Below, in pieces: positions 15,580-24,710 of a DNA stretch of 56,294 bases; position 1 is the stretch's first letter; each line of letters opens with the position of its first letter. The DNA is taken from assembly GCA_900548855.1 (NCBI GenBank), contig URMF01000019.1, positions 1 through 56,294 of the forward strand, given 5' to 3'. The DNA is from an uncultured Eubacteriales bacterium (GTDB lineage Bacteria; Bacillota; Clostridia; Lachnospirales; Lachnospiraceae). The position numbers and the translations under genes are program-made. The notes beneath the pieces are model-generated. The model saw nothing but the letters and a program-made list of their open reading frames with translations, was not told the DNA's origin and searched no databases.

Positions 15580-17885
15580 AGACTGATACCTCCCTCTTCA
15601 AACTCTCTGTTCAGATACCACAATCCATCCTCATCCTGCCATACGGTAGTCTTTGGAAACGTCTCTGTGAGGATAGTCAAATCCTCACTGCAATCAGCGC
15701 AGATGGTAAGCAAAAGACGGTTCCCCTGCACTGCCAGACAAAGCAGAATGGCTGAAATCGTATCTATGCCCTCTTCTATGACTGCCTCAAAAGCATCATA
15801 CACAGCGCCTGCTGTTTCTGTCAGGAATCTTTCACAATTCAAAATCTGCACAGCACATTCTATTCCATAAAGCTTGAGATTTTCTGTAAATTCCTTGATG
15901 CCGAGAAGCAGATCTTCCTTGCAGATACTCTGTTTCTGACCGGAGACAAGTATAAGGTCGCTACGGCGTTTAATATATGTTCCAATAATCACGATTTTTC
16001 CAAGCAGGCATTTTGCCTCATCCAACTCCTCTGTCTGCCGGAGCTGTGTTGTCAATTTCCGAAGCATGGCAACCTGAGATGCCGTCTGCGTCTCCACCAA
16101 ATCATAAAGTCTGTTTTCCTCTTCCAAATGCAGACGATATGCTTTTTGCTCTGCCTCAGCTTTCAGAACATCTCCTGTATCACAGAGTTCCTCCCGCGTC
16201 ATCTCCAGCTCCTTCTGCACAGAAAGAAGCTCTGATACATCCTCCTGCCAGTAAATATGACCGCCGCGGATTGCCGCCCCTGATAACCGGACAGACTGCT
16301 CCAGCATAACCGGCGCCGTATCCGCCTGCACCAGTATTTCCTTTGGAACCTTCCTTGCGCCTTCTGAAGTATAACAGACCTGATGTTCCTGGTCAGCAAG
16401 CTGCACGGTAATGACAGCGCTTTGAAACAGGTTTTCATAAGTGATATTTGTTTGAAACAACCCGCTTTCTATCACCAATTCAAATAAAACCGCCACCATC
16501 AGACAACCGAATGTGGTCATGTCATTCAGATAATTGCGAACGATACTGCCATCCACAAAATACATGACTCCATAAATAATCATAAAGAGCACACACAGAA
16601 ACGGCAGCGGTGTAAACTTTTTCCGTTTGGGAATGCGGCATTTGTGTACTATGATTGCACTAATCGCAATGGCGCACAGTGCAATCAGCGCCATAATCAG
16701 ATAATATCCTGCTTCATGGGTACAGGACGCATTCGTCCATGGGACGCCCTTCGGAAATGAAAAAACAATCTGATGCAAGTCATTGGTCAAGACCAGTAAA
16801 ATCAGCGCCGCTCCTATTCCAAGAAGAAACCATCCCACTTTACCCAGACTGACATTTTCACCCCCGCCTGCCATGATAGCTATATTCAGACCCAGAACAG
16901 CAAGCAGTATCTGAGGGATATAATAGGCATACCACAGATACCGGACAATTGTGACATTATTCATGAATACCAAATGCTTACACATACTCACAGCAATCCA
17001 GAATACAAGGAGCATAGAAACCCAGCCAAAACAGCGTCTTGTAACCTTTTGAACGATACCATGGCAGACAATTCGTCCCCATGCGTAATACATTCCCATA
17101 TAAATAAAGCTGCGAATCAGACTGAATAAATAATATTCTGAATCTTCCGGCAATACAAATTTACAGGCCAGCGCAATACCTACGCCGGTAAATGCCAGCG
17201 TCCAGACACAGATGACCCGCCGCTTGATATTATATTTCTGAGACATGCTGTACAATACTAAAATCAGACATTCCAACAGTATGTAGGCGATTGACAAAAA
17301 TTCAAATCCCCGGGGGTGAAATTGTTCAACCAGCCAGACTATAATATTAATAAACACGGCAGACAACAAAATGATTCCCTGAACAGGAGCAGAAACCTTC
17401 TTTCTTTTTATAGAAAAGACGATAACAGCCAGCATTGCCGCAAAATATAAAAACAGATAAATATAATACAATATATGAAGTGGACCATATTCTCTCACAA
17501 GCAGAGCCGTGCCATTCACAATTTTAAACGAAACCGTCTTATAATACACAGTCAGATATCCGGGGCTTGCGGCAAGGACAAGGACAACAAATCCAGCAGC
17601 AAACAATATCGTTGGAAGCCATCCTGGATAATGCACCCTGCAAAGCTTTAGGATAATCATCAACATAAAAAAGGGAAGAAAGACATTGCCAGCATACACA
17701 ATCCTGTTGGACAATAGTGCAAATTTAAGCGTTTTTGACACAGATAGCAAAAAATACCCAAGGTTTGCAACAAAGACTGATGTAAATAACAGCCGCAGCC
17801 AGTTCTCTTTTTTTCTGTCAACAATAATACAAGCACCGAGCAAAACCAGTGCAGTTATGCTAATTACACCATATGTCAGAGACAT
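15576..17885 (-). CDS. Large polytopic membrane sensor with histidine-kinase-like N terminus but no kinase core
   Basis: The 769-residue protein has two sets of membrane helices: residues about 5-225 resemble the seven-helix N-terminal module of some histidine kinases (YILLECLILVLYSMSQKYNI), and about 230-480 carry eight or so more. The cytoplasmic tail has a PAS-like segment, a coiled coil (about 560-620) and a region resembling a kinase dimerisation/ATPase pair but without recognisable H, N or G boxes, so it is probably not catalytic. Start at 17885 (MSLTYGVIS) follows GGAGG; an earlier TTG lacks one. The 4-base overlap with the kinase gene suggests a complex. The ligand may be delivered by the nearby solute-binding lipoprotein (inference). 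Confidence 0.72.
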   Translation of the reverse strand: MSLTYGVISITALVLLGACIIVDRKKENWLRLLFTSVFVANLGYFLLSVSKTLKFALLSNRIVYAGNVFLPFFMLMIILKLCRVHYPGWLPTILFAAGFVVLVLAASPGYLTVYYKTVSFKIVNGTALLVREYGPLHILYYIYLFLYFAAMLAVIVFSIKRKKVSAPVQGIILLSAVFINIIVWLVEQFHPRGFEFLSIAYILLECLILVLYSMSQKYNIKRRVICVWTLAFTGVGIALACKFVLPEDSEYYLFSLIRSFIYMGMYYAWGRIVCHGIVQKVTRRCFGWVSMLLVFWIAVSMCKHLVFMNNVTIVRYLWYAYYIPQILLAVLGLNIAIMAGGGENVSLGKVGWFLLGIGAALILLVLTNDLHQIVFSFPKGVPWTNASCTHEAGYYLIMALIALCAIAISAIIVHKCRIPKRKKFTPLPFLCVLFMIIYGVMYFVDGSIVRNYLNDMTTFGCLMVAVLFELVIESGLFQTNITYENLFQSAVITVQLADQEHQVCYTSEGARKVPKEILVQADTAPVMLEQSVRLSGAAIRGGHIYWQEDVSELLSVQKELEMTREELCDTGDVLKAEAEQKAYRLHLEEENRLYDLVETQTASQVAMLRKLTTQLRQTEELDEAKCLLGKIVIIGTYIKRRSDLILVSGQKQSICKEDLLLGIKEFTENLKLYGIECAVQILNCERFLTETAGAVYDAFEAVIEEGIDTISAILLCLAVQGNRLLLTICADCSEDLTILTETFPKTTVWQDEDGLWYLNREFEEGGISL

Positions 17886-17947
17886 CCCTCTACCTCCATA
17901 GCACAATTCATTTACGATATATACTGCACACTGTTTTCTGTCCGCAA

Positions 17948-19294
17948 TTATCTTCTTCGGTCAATACCGGTCATGCGATAATACTCGCTCTTTTCCTGAT
18001 ACATCAACCTCTCCGCTTCATCCATAATCTTCTGCAGATTGTTTTGAAAATTCCCCTCCCATACCGCACCAATCGCCAGCACTACCGAATTTTCAGCAGC
18101 ACTTTCCCGCAAAAATGCTATACGTTTTTGCAGGGTAGCCTCATCAATACCCACACAGATGGCAAGCAGTTCATCTCCACCGATGCGGAACAGCCCATAT
18201 TCCCCAAAAATGCTTTTCAGACTCTTGCAGGCTCGGCAAATCAGTTCATCACCCTTTTTGTGTCCCAGCGTATCGTTGGTTTTTTTCAACCCTGTAATGT
18301 CACAATATACAATACCTAAGCTTTCGCTGTTTCCAATATTACAGATATACTCGTCCATAGCATATCTGTTCCCTAATTTGGTCAACTGGTCATGCAGGCT
18401 CATTTCCCGAATCTGGTTTATATAATCTCTTTTTTTCAGCATGGAGCTAATAAAATATCCCACGATTTGAAGCATGTCAAGTGCATAACCCAAATCCTGC
18501 TTTGGAGGATTGTCTATTCCGTAAAAACCCATGACTACATTATTGCCATAAAGTGGAACGACAACGATAGAATGAATATTCTGCCGTTTCAGATTCTCGT
18601 ACTGCAGTGGGTCATCCTCCCGCATTTTCTCTATGTCATCAAACAGGATATTTTTATTTCCGCTAAAATAGTGGTACCAGTTTTCACAGATTTCCGGAGG
18701 CAGGTTCTGAAGGTTATCCTTTTCAGGTGTCACACCCGCTGCAACCCATTCATAGGTATTATCATCTCCACCGGATGAATTTTTCTCAAAAATATAAGCC
18801 CTTTCCCCTTTTAAGGTTTTCCCTAGGAATTCAAGTATGATGTCGATTGATTTATCCGGATCCGGTTCACAGGTTGCATGTTTGATTCCCTCATTCACAA
18901 TGGATTCCAGATTCCTGTACTTGTCCGTTGTCTGTCTGTAATCCTCATTCTCGTTAATATCAATAGCAATCTCAAAACGACACCTGCGCCCATTTTCATT
19001 TGTCATGGCAGCCATAAGCAGGAAATATTTATTACAGACAGGGTTGAAATATTTCTTCTTTTCAAATTCGTTTTCTAAAAGCTGTTCATTATTGCACATT
19101 GCACAAGGGGAATGGTTCCCGTAAAGTACTTCATAGCACTTTTTCCCCTTTAATTCATCAACTGAAACAATACCGTATGTTTCCAGCGCTTTACGGTTCA
19201 TATATAGTATTTCATGATTATCCATATCGATTGCATAAGCACACTCATTTATGTTCTCAAAAAAATCCCATAAGTAGCTCATTCGTCCTGTCAC
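17948..19294 (-). CDS. PAS-GAF-GGDEF protein, putative diguanylate cyclase
   Basis: The 448-residue cytosolic protein has an N-terminal PAS domain (about 8-112) with a cysteine group (Cys53, Cys64, Cys67, Cys87) of the kind seen in clostridial PAS-GGDEF proteins, a GAF domain (about 130-285) and a GGDEF domain (about 295-445). The active-site motif reads GGDEL (372-376) rather than GGDEF/GGEEF; the preceding FRIGGDELLAIC context is otherwise normal, so activity is likely but not certain. No inhibitory RxxD site is obvious. The annotated start is GTG at 19294; an ATG four codons in (19282) is an alternative. It probably links the surrounding sensors to c-di-GMP. Confidence 0.88.
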   Translation of the reverse strand: MTGRMSYLWDFFENINECAYAIDMDNHEILYMNRKALETYGIVSVDELKGKKCYEVLYGNHSPCAMCNNEQLLENEFEKKKYFNPVCNKYFLLMAAMTNENGRRCRFEIAIDINENEDYRQTTDKYRNLESIVNEGIKHATCEPDPDKSIDIILEFLGKTLKGERAYIFEKNSSGGDDNTYEWVAAGVTPEKDNLQNLPPEICENWYHYFSGNKNILFDDIEKMREDDPLQYENLKRQNIHSIVVVPLYGNNVVMGFYGIDNPPKQDLGYALDMLQIVGYFISSMLKKRDYINQIREMSLHDQLTKLGNRYAMDEYICNIGNSESLGIVYCDITGLKKTNDTLGHKKGDELICRACKSLKSIFGEYGLFRIGGDELLAICVGIDEATLQKRIAFLRESAAENSVVLAIGAVWEGNFQNNLQKIMDEAERLMYQEKSEYYRMTGIDRRR

Positions 19295-19339
19295 ATTCCT
19301 TTACTTTTTATTTTTATATTACCGGCTCTTCCTGAATAT

Positions 19340-20665
19340 CTAAAAATCATCTGTCCGAAAAGCAGAGTTCTCCCGATGAGACGGCATAAAAGACCTGCAC
19401 GGTATCATCACATCCAGCACAAAATACCCGTTTTCCGTATAGCACACCATGTCCCCTGAAAGCCGATCCACAGCATCCTGCATGGAACACAGTCCATAGC
19501 CGTGTCCCCGTCCCTCCTTGTCCGTTTCCGGCAGCTTTCCCTGCTCCACATAACGTCCTTCCCGGCAGCGGTTCTTAATGCGGATTAGCAAGCAATCCCT
19601 GTTGTACTGCATATGCACTGACATTTCCCGTTCATCCTGTGCAAGCACGCTAAGCTCATCACAGGCGTTCTCTATCCCATTCGCCAGTATTCGGCACAGC
19701 TCTATATGGGGCAGGGCTTCCTCCCCTGCCCGGATGTCAATCCGACGCTTTGCATGGAGTTCCTCCAGCTTCCTGTCATAATAGGCAACTGTAGCATTGA
19801 TGTAAGGGTTCTGGCAAAACTGCCCCCAGCCGGAATCCATCTCCTGCTCCATGTCCCGCAGGTAGTCCTTTGCCTCCTCCGTCTTCCCCACCGCCAAAAG
19901 CCCCGACAGGGTTGCAGTATAGCCTTTCATGTCATGCTTCATCTTCCGGATGCACTGCTGGTTTTCCAGCCGCATCTCCAGCGTGTTCTTCTGCTCCCGC
20001 AGCATCCGCTCGCTCTGCTGCCTCCTGAAAAGCAGGAGCTGGCGGTACAGCGCCGCAAGGATTGTGGCATAGGTCATGGGCATCAACGCCATGATGAGCA
20101 AAAACGCCGGAAACTCCTGCGGCCTTTCCGTAATGGGTACGGGGAAATTCGCCATCACTGCAAACAAAAGATAATAAAGCGCCGTCATGCCAGCGAACAA
20201 TCCCCATCCCTTCGCCACGGACTCCTGCAGTTCCCTGTAAGGCTTGCGCAGGTAACGGTACGCCACCCATTCCACAAGGGGGAACAGTACGAGCCGCCCA
20301 ATAAGCATCAGGATATACTGCTGCCCTCCGAAATAGAAATCCACGATGTTGGTCAGTACGATGATCCAGTAGGATACCGTGTCCGCAAGGCAGAATGTAA
20401 AGAAAAACTGCCCCTTTTTATCCTGCGACATGAACCAGAAGAAAAGGAGGCTTGGCAGCGTGCAGGTCACAACAAATACCTGCCCCATGAACTCCGCCCC
20501 GTATATTACCAGCCCCACCACATGCAGCAGGGCAAGCGGTCCCATAAAGGCTACCGTCAGGATGATGGTCTTCTTTTGAGTGTAACGGGAGCGGTACAGC
20601 AGTATAAACAAAATCAGGATATGGGACAACGACCACAGCACAGATAAATCCCTTAATATTGTCAT
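19340..20665 (-). CDS. AgrC-like GHKL sensor histidine kinase
   Basis: The 441-residue kinase has about six membrane helices (residues 8-210) followed by a coiled-coil dimerisation segment with phosphoacceptor histidine in IRKMKHDMKGY (residue 244) and a GHKL ATPase domain with ANGIENACDEL and GHGYGLCSMQDAV. This is the HPK10/AgrC class that pairs with LytTR regulators, usually sensing peptides. I chose the ATG at 20665 because it overlaps the upstream regulator's stop codon as ATGA and is 8-10 bases from GGAGG; an ATG two codons earlier is too close. No AgrB or AgrD homologue is nearby. The region is visibly richer in G+C than its neighbours. Confidence 0.9.
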   Translation of the reverse strand: MTILRDLSVLWSLSHILILFILLYRSRYTQKKTIILTVAFMGPLALLHVVGLVIYGAEFMGQVFVVTCTLPSLLFFWFMSQDKKGQFFFTFCLADTVSYWIIVLTNIVDFYFGGQQYILMLIGRLVLFPLVEWVAYRYLRKPYRELQESVAKGWGLFAGMTALYYLLFAVMANFPVPITERPQEFPAFLLIMALMPMTYATILAALYRQLLLFRRQQSERMLREQKNTLEMRLENQQCIRKMKHDMKGYTATLSGLLAVGKTEEAKDYLRDMEQEMDSGWGQFCQNPYINATVAYYDRKLEELHAKRRIDIRAGEEALPHIELCRILANGIENACDELSVLAQDEREMSVHMQYNRDCLLIRIKNRCREGRYVEQGKLPETDKEGRGHGYGLCSMQDAVDRLSGDMVCYTENGYFVLDVMIPCRSFMPSHRENSAFRTDDF

Positions 20666-21372
20666 TCCCATCCCACCTCCTCAAACATAATCTTCCGGTA
20701 GCGTTCCTGCACCGCAGCGTAATAGCGCCTCGATACCGGCACCTTCTCCGCTTCCGACACAAGCGTAAGCTCCATTCCGGAAAATTCCCGGACATGGTAC
20801 ATATTTACGATAAAGCTTTGGTGGCAGCGCAGGAATGTGTCCCCGCAAATCTGCTGCTCCAAATCATTTAACTTCCCCGTGCTTTCCTGCACTCTTCCGT
20901 CTGTACAGTGGATGAAGAGGACATGCCCACTGCTGCTGATATACAGGATTTTCCCATAAGGGATAGCCCCCGACGCTCTCCGCCATGAATACCGCAGTGT
21001 TTTCTCCCTATTTCTTAGGACAATTTTCTCCACCTTGTCCAGCAGCTTATTAAGCTCCTCCCTCCCGACGGGCTTTATGAGATACTGAATGGCGTACAAG
21101 TCGTACGCCTCCCTATAAAAATCATCGCTTGTAGAGACAAAGCAGATGACGGCCGCCTCATCCCCGGCACGGAGTTTTCCCGCCAGCTCAATCCCATTCA
21201 TAGAATTTTCCATGAATATATCTAACAGGTACAGGTCAAAGTGATTTCCACCCTGCTCCACATCCGCAAGCAGGCTTTCAGCATTGCCATAAAGCTTTAC
21301 CTCCTGCCCGGGCAGCATATCCCGGATGATGCAGGCATCCTGCCGACAGTCGTCACAGACTGCAATTCTCAT
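20662..21372 (-). CDS. LytTR-family response regulator
   Basis: The 236-residue protein has a receiver domain (Asp51 in YLLDIFME, Lys105 in YLIKPVG) and a C-terminal LytTR DNA-binding domain (about 135-232; IPYGKILYISSSGHVL and FLRCHQSFIVNMYHV). It is cotranscribed with the AgrC-like kinase. LytTR proteins bind pairs of short direct repeats about two helical turns apart; such a pair lies upstream of this gene (21500-21536). AAAGGAAG stands before the ATG. Confidence 0.93.
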   Translation of the reverse strand: MRIAVCDDCRQDACIIRDMLPGQEVKLYGNAESLLADVEQGGNHFDLYLLDIFMENSMNGIELAGKLRAGDEAAVICFVSTSDDFYREAYDLYAIQYLIKPVGREELNKLLDKVEKIVLRNREKTLRYSWRRASGAIPYGKILYISSSGHVLFIHCTDGRVQESTGKLNDLEQQICGDTFLRCHQSFIVNMYHVREFSGMELTLVSEAEKVPVSRRYYAAVQERYRKIMFEEVGWE

Positions 21373-21464
21373 AGATATTCTTCCTTTCCAAAACGTAGCC
21401 GGATTATCTGCTTAGTTTTTTTGTTAATTCTCTATTTCCAGTACACCAAATATAGGATATTCAG

Positions 21465-21536
21465 ATTATATTTTACCATACATTTTTCGACCTTGGTGTG
21501 TTAATTTTGCATTCTAAGTTGTCAATTTTGTATTGA
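21465..21536 (-). promoter_or_regulatory. Candidate autoregulated promoter with LytTR-type direct repeats 21 bp apart
   Basis: Plus-strand GTTAATTTTGCATT (21500-21513) and GTCAATTTTGTATT (21521-21534) match at 12 of 14 positions and start exactly 21 bp apart, the spacing used by LytTR regulators such as AgrA. Read on the minus strand they end 7 bp upstream of a poor minus-35 (AGGTCG, 21488-21493), followed by a 17-bp spacer and a consensus TATAAT (21465-21470). The regulator start codon lies 93 bases further on. This is the layout of an activator-dependent promoter. Confidence 0.6.
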
Positions 21537-21621
21537 AATGCAATTTTTATGGAATTTTTGTGACTTTTTGCTGGTACTTCCATAACGACAAAGGCTGCAG
21601 GCAATGTTTTCACATTTGCAC

Positions 21622-24300
21622 TTACTTGACTTTTACCTTAATCTTCTTTGCATATCCATTCCTTGCGTAGACATAAATGATACAGCTTCCCTTTCCTACT
21701 GCCTTAATCTTTCCTTTCTTGGATACCGTTGCCACTTTTTTGTTACTTGTCACATAGCGGAACTCCTGTGCGTGTGCATTCGAAAGCTGTTTCTTTTTCT
21801 TGTCCACAAGCACTGCCTTTGCCTTAATCTTAGCAGTCTTCCCTTTTTTGAGGGTAAATTTGCTTTTTGCCAGCTTAATCTGCTTTACATTAGTATATGC
21901 CTTGTTGTTCTTTCCTACGATATGACAGACTAATGTTTTTCCGATTACTACTTTTTTACCGTTCACTGTCTTATACGCGGCAATGTACACTTTATAGTTC
22001 TTTTTCAGATTCAGCTTTTTACCGTTTATCTTCTCCACGCTGACTTTGGTAACAGAAGCGGATTTCACCGTCTTTGCCGGCTTGACAGTAAATTTTTTCC
22101 CACAGTATGCAACATATACCTGATAGCCGTCTGCTCCTTTGACTTTCCCCCAGCTTATGGAAATCTTTTTGCCCGTCTGAGACACTTTCGCTCCTGCCAT
22201 TATGGTTATGTTATTTTTTTCCCGCTGCTCTGACGTGATAATGCTGTTTTCTGGCAGTTTTGTATCCTCTGGCAGTTTTGTGTCCTCTGGCAGTTTTCCT
22301 ATACTCTTATTGATTGCCACACTGTCTGTCACATTTCCGCACTTGATTGTTACGTTTCCGCTGACACTTCCTGCCACCGATGTGGTCGCCTCTGTCTTAC
22401 TGAGGTCTCCCACCGTTGCCGTCACATCTGTGATTCCGGCTTCTGTTAATGCCATATCTATCAGGTTCTGTATCTTCTCCTTTGTAGTGTCGTTCGCTGC
22501 CGTATAGCCTGCCAGTGCTTCCTCTACTGCCTTCTTTGCCTCTGCTACTTTTTCCGCATCTGTCTTTTGCAGTTTTCCTATACTCTTATTGACTGCCACA
22601 CTTTCTGTCACATTTCCGCACTTGATTGTTACATTTCCGCTGATACTTCCTGCCATCGATGTGGTCGCTTCTGTTTTATCGAGAGCTCCCACTGTTACCG
22701 CCACGCCATTGATTCCAGCTTTCGTTAATGCCGTATCTATCACGCTCTGAATATTCTCTTTCGTAGTTCCATTGGTTACCATAATTCCTGCCAATGCTTT
22801 CTCCACGACACTCTTTGCATCTGCCACCTTTTCCGCATCTGTAAAAGTAAGCTCTACAATATCTGAATTAACGTCACAGCCTAAATTCTCCCAGGTAATT
22901 TTACACAGATATACACCTGATTCCACTTTAGTAAATGTGTCTGTCGTCTGTCCCACAACAGCATCTCCCTGTGTGACTGCTCTCACTTCGTATGTACCCT
23001 CTTCAAATAAGCCTACATTAAAGCTACTGCTCTCTGTTTCATATACAATCATAAATGTTACATCACTTTCCACAGTGCCCTTATATCTTCTATTACCAAG
23101 GGAAGTCACAAATATCATATCCTGTTCCATAGTATACAGCATAACCGCATCTCCCCCGTCTTCCGATGTTGTCGGTGTTTCCGGTAATGTAAAATAAAGC
23201 ATATCACCTGCCTGTAAGGTAAACATTGTCGCCGACATACCACCCTCACTCATATTTTCTATCGTCCTGTCTGCCGTCACATCCTGCTCTGCTGCTTCAT
23301 ACCACTGGTAAGCTGCCCCCTCTGCCGGCAAGACATCGACAGAAACCTCCTCCGGCGTTGGCTGTCTGGTAACTCCTGCCCTGTTTACAAAATACTCATC
23401 ATTTTTATATGTAAAATACTGCCCGGCTCTGCCAGCGAGAACCGTAGAATAATCTACGCCATCTGATGAGCGGATACTGTCAAGCGACTGGGATTCCCCT
23501 ACCGACAACTCAATTTCGCGCGAAACCTTGATTCTTTCATTCCGGTTGCGCTCCAAAGCATCCAAATGCAACGTAACATAGGGGTTCACATCAACCATAT
23601 TACCCTCAAACACAGGATTTCCTGAAAGATGAAGTTCACACTGCGTCCATTCATCGCTGGCTATACCAACTCCCTTGTCACTCTTTATCGTGCCCCCGTA
23701 AATCTCTGCGCTTGCATTGCTGTTTGTCATAAATATCACGGTGCCTGCCGTCATCGTGCTTTCCAAACATCCACCATACATAATAAATTTACCCTGACTA
23801 CTTGGCTCCAAAACATTAAACCCGGATGTAATCCTTCCCCCGCCTTCACAGTCACTTAGACAGAAAGTTCCTTGTTCTTCGATCTGAATCCTCTCCCTTT
23901 CCTGTTCTGTTTCTGTTTGTATTTGCAGCGTTTTTCCATTCAGGCATAAATTTACCGTCTTTTCCTGCGGAATAACTACACCCTGATGAACTGTAATATT
24001 CTCAGCCAGATAATAATTCCCTTCTGGAAGAATGTAGTCCCCTGCACTGGACCCCGATGTACTAGTTGTCGCTTCTGTACCATTGATATACAGCTTACCA
24101 TCTGCATCACCCGTAAGAGGAATATAGTCAAGCGGAGCATCATTCCCGCATTCCACCGACATATCATGGGAGTGTGTGGACCGGGCAGCCGCACCTCCCT
24201 CTGCATAAACCTCTGAGCTAAGTGCCGGAAATGACGTTACTATCATTGCCGTTGCCAGCAGTAGTGAACCGATTTTCTTCTTTAAATTTCTTCGTTTCAA
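21622..24300 (-). CDS. Secreted cell-surface protein with duplicated modules and C-terminal Ig-like domain
   Basis: The 892-residue protein starts at a TTG codon (24300) preceded by GGAGG at 9 bases. It has a signal peptide (basic MKRRNLKKK, hydrophobic core, cleavage near VYA-EG), a beta-helix-like region (about 60-240), an unassigned central region, two tandem modules of about 84 residues beginning TDAEKVADAKSVVEKAL and TDAEKVAEAKKAVEEAL (about 490-660), a short KLPEDT repeat, a fibronectin-III-like segment and a C-terminal bacterial Ig-like (Big_2) domain (VTSNKKVATVSKKGKIKAVG). There is no LPXTG sorting signal. It is probably an adhesin or surface structural protein. It lies downstream of the LytTR system, separated by 249 bases. 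Confidence 0.82.
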   Translation of the reverse strand: MKRRNLKKKIGSLLLATAMIVTSFPALSSEVYAEGGAAARSTHSHDMSVECGNDAPLDYIPLTGDADGKLYINGTEATTSTSGSSAGDYILPEGNYYLAENITVHQGVVIPQEKTVNLCLNGKTLQIQTETEQERERIQIEEQGTFCLSDCEGGGRITSGFNVLEPSSQGKFIMYGGCLESTMTAGTVIFMTNSNASAEIYGGTIKSDKGVGIASDEWTQCELHLSGNPVFEGNMVDVNPYVTLHLDALERNRNERIKVSREIELSVGESQSLDSIRSSDGVDYSTVLAGRAGQYFTYKNDEYFVNRAGVTRQPTPEEVSVDVLPAEGAAYQWYEAAEQDVTADRTIENMSEGGMSATMFTLQAGDMLYFTLPETPTTSEDGGDAVMLYTMEQDMIFVTSLGNRRYKGTVESDVTFMIVYETESSSFNVGLFEEGTYEVRAVTQGDAVVGQTTDTFTKVESGVYLCKITWENLGCDVNSDIVELTFTDAEKVADAKSVVEKALAGIMVTNGTTKENIQSVIDTALTKAGINGVAVTVGALDKTEATTSMAGSISGNVTIKCGNVTESVAVNKSIGKLQKTDAEKVAEAKKAVEEALAGYTAANDTTKEKIQNLIDMALTEAGITDVTATVGDLSKTEATTSVAGSVSGNVTIKCGNVTDSVAINKSIGKLPEDTKLPEDTKLPENSIITSEQREKNNITIMAGAKVSQTGKKISISWGKVKGADGYQVYVAYCGKKFTVKPAKTVKSASVTKVSVEKINGKKLNLKKNYKVYIAAYKTVNGKKVVIGKTLVCHIVGKNNKAYTNVKQIKLAKSKFTLKKGKTAKIKAKAVLVDKKKKQLSNAHAQEFRYVTSNKKVATVSKKGKIKAVGKGSCIIYVYARNGYAKKIKVKVK
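22250..22299 (-). repeat. 18-bp tandem repeat encoding KLPEDT units
   Basis: Two full copies (22250-22267, 22268-22285) and one partial copy (22286-22299) of an 18-bp unit lie in the surface-protein gene, giving the peptide KLPEDTKLPEDTKLPE between the duplicated modules and the following domain. The unit is in frame, so copy-number changes would alter linker length without breaking the gene. Confidence 0.8.
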
Positions 24301-24427
24301 GTTGTTCTTCCTCCAATCTTTGTTACTTTTCTGATTACAGTTTTTATTTATGGGTAATATCCCTTACAGCCAGTAAAAAAATTACCTGTCTTGTTGCTTA
24401 AACTACTATAATCAGCCGACATACATC

Positions 24428-24651
24428 TTATATTATTATACAATTTTTCGACAAATCGCACCCCATACTTTGGTATAGTTTTTCTACAATTTCTTCCACA
24501 TTAAAAGCATTACAGAGCTTGATAAACCCCCGCTGGCATGCCTGAATCCTTTGAAAATGCTTGGCATCAAAAAAAGCAACCGTTTCCGATTGCTCAATGC
24601 CACTGTGTTGCCGTCCTTATTCGGACTTCCGTTAATAAATAAAATACTCAT
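24428..24651 (-). pseudogene. Remnant of an NADPH-dependent FMN reductase-like gene, internally deleted and frameshifted
   Basis: A good ribosome binding site (GGAGG) precedes an ATG at 24651 and the frame reads MSILFINGSPNKDGNTVAL, the N terminus of NADPH-dependent FMN reductases/flavodoxin-like oxidoreductases, then goes out of frame and stops at 24484. A second frame beginning in the same place reads through ETVAFFDAKHFQRIQ to KLYQSMGCDLSKNCIII and ends at 24428. About 75 codons remain of a gene usually near 180-200 codons. This accounts for most of the 410-base gap between the surface-protein gene and the DUF4405 gene. The last 65 bases recur at 13586-13655. Confidence 0.65.
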
Positions 24652-24710
24652 ATCTTTCCTCCAATCTTAATTTACTGTTTTATTGAAACATATCTCTCTC
24701 ATTTTGACAG

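Noticed and set aside
19706..20647. A 313-codon plus-strand open frame opposite the AgrC-like kinase gene
   Set aside because: It is the antisense shadow of a GC-rich gene; the minus strand encodes a complete kinase with all its motifs. No start signal on the plus strand.
21373..21621. An AgrD-type signal peptide gene next to the AgrC/AgrA-like pair
   Set aside because: No short frame with a ribosome binding site and Agr-like residues was seen, and there is no AgrB.
22250..22299. CRISPR-like short repeats
   Set aside because: The units are directly adjacent without spacers, in frame, and inside a surface-protein gene.
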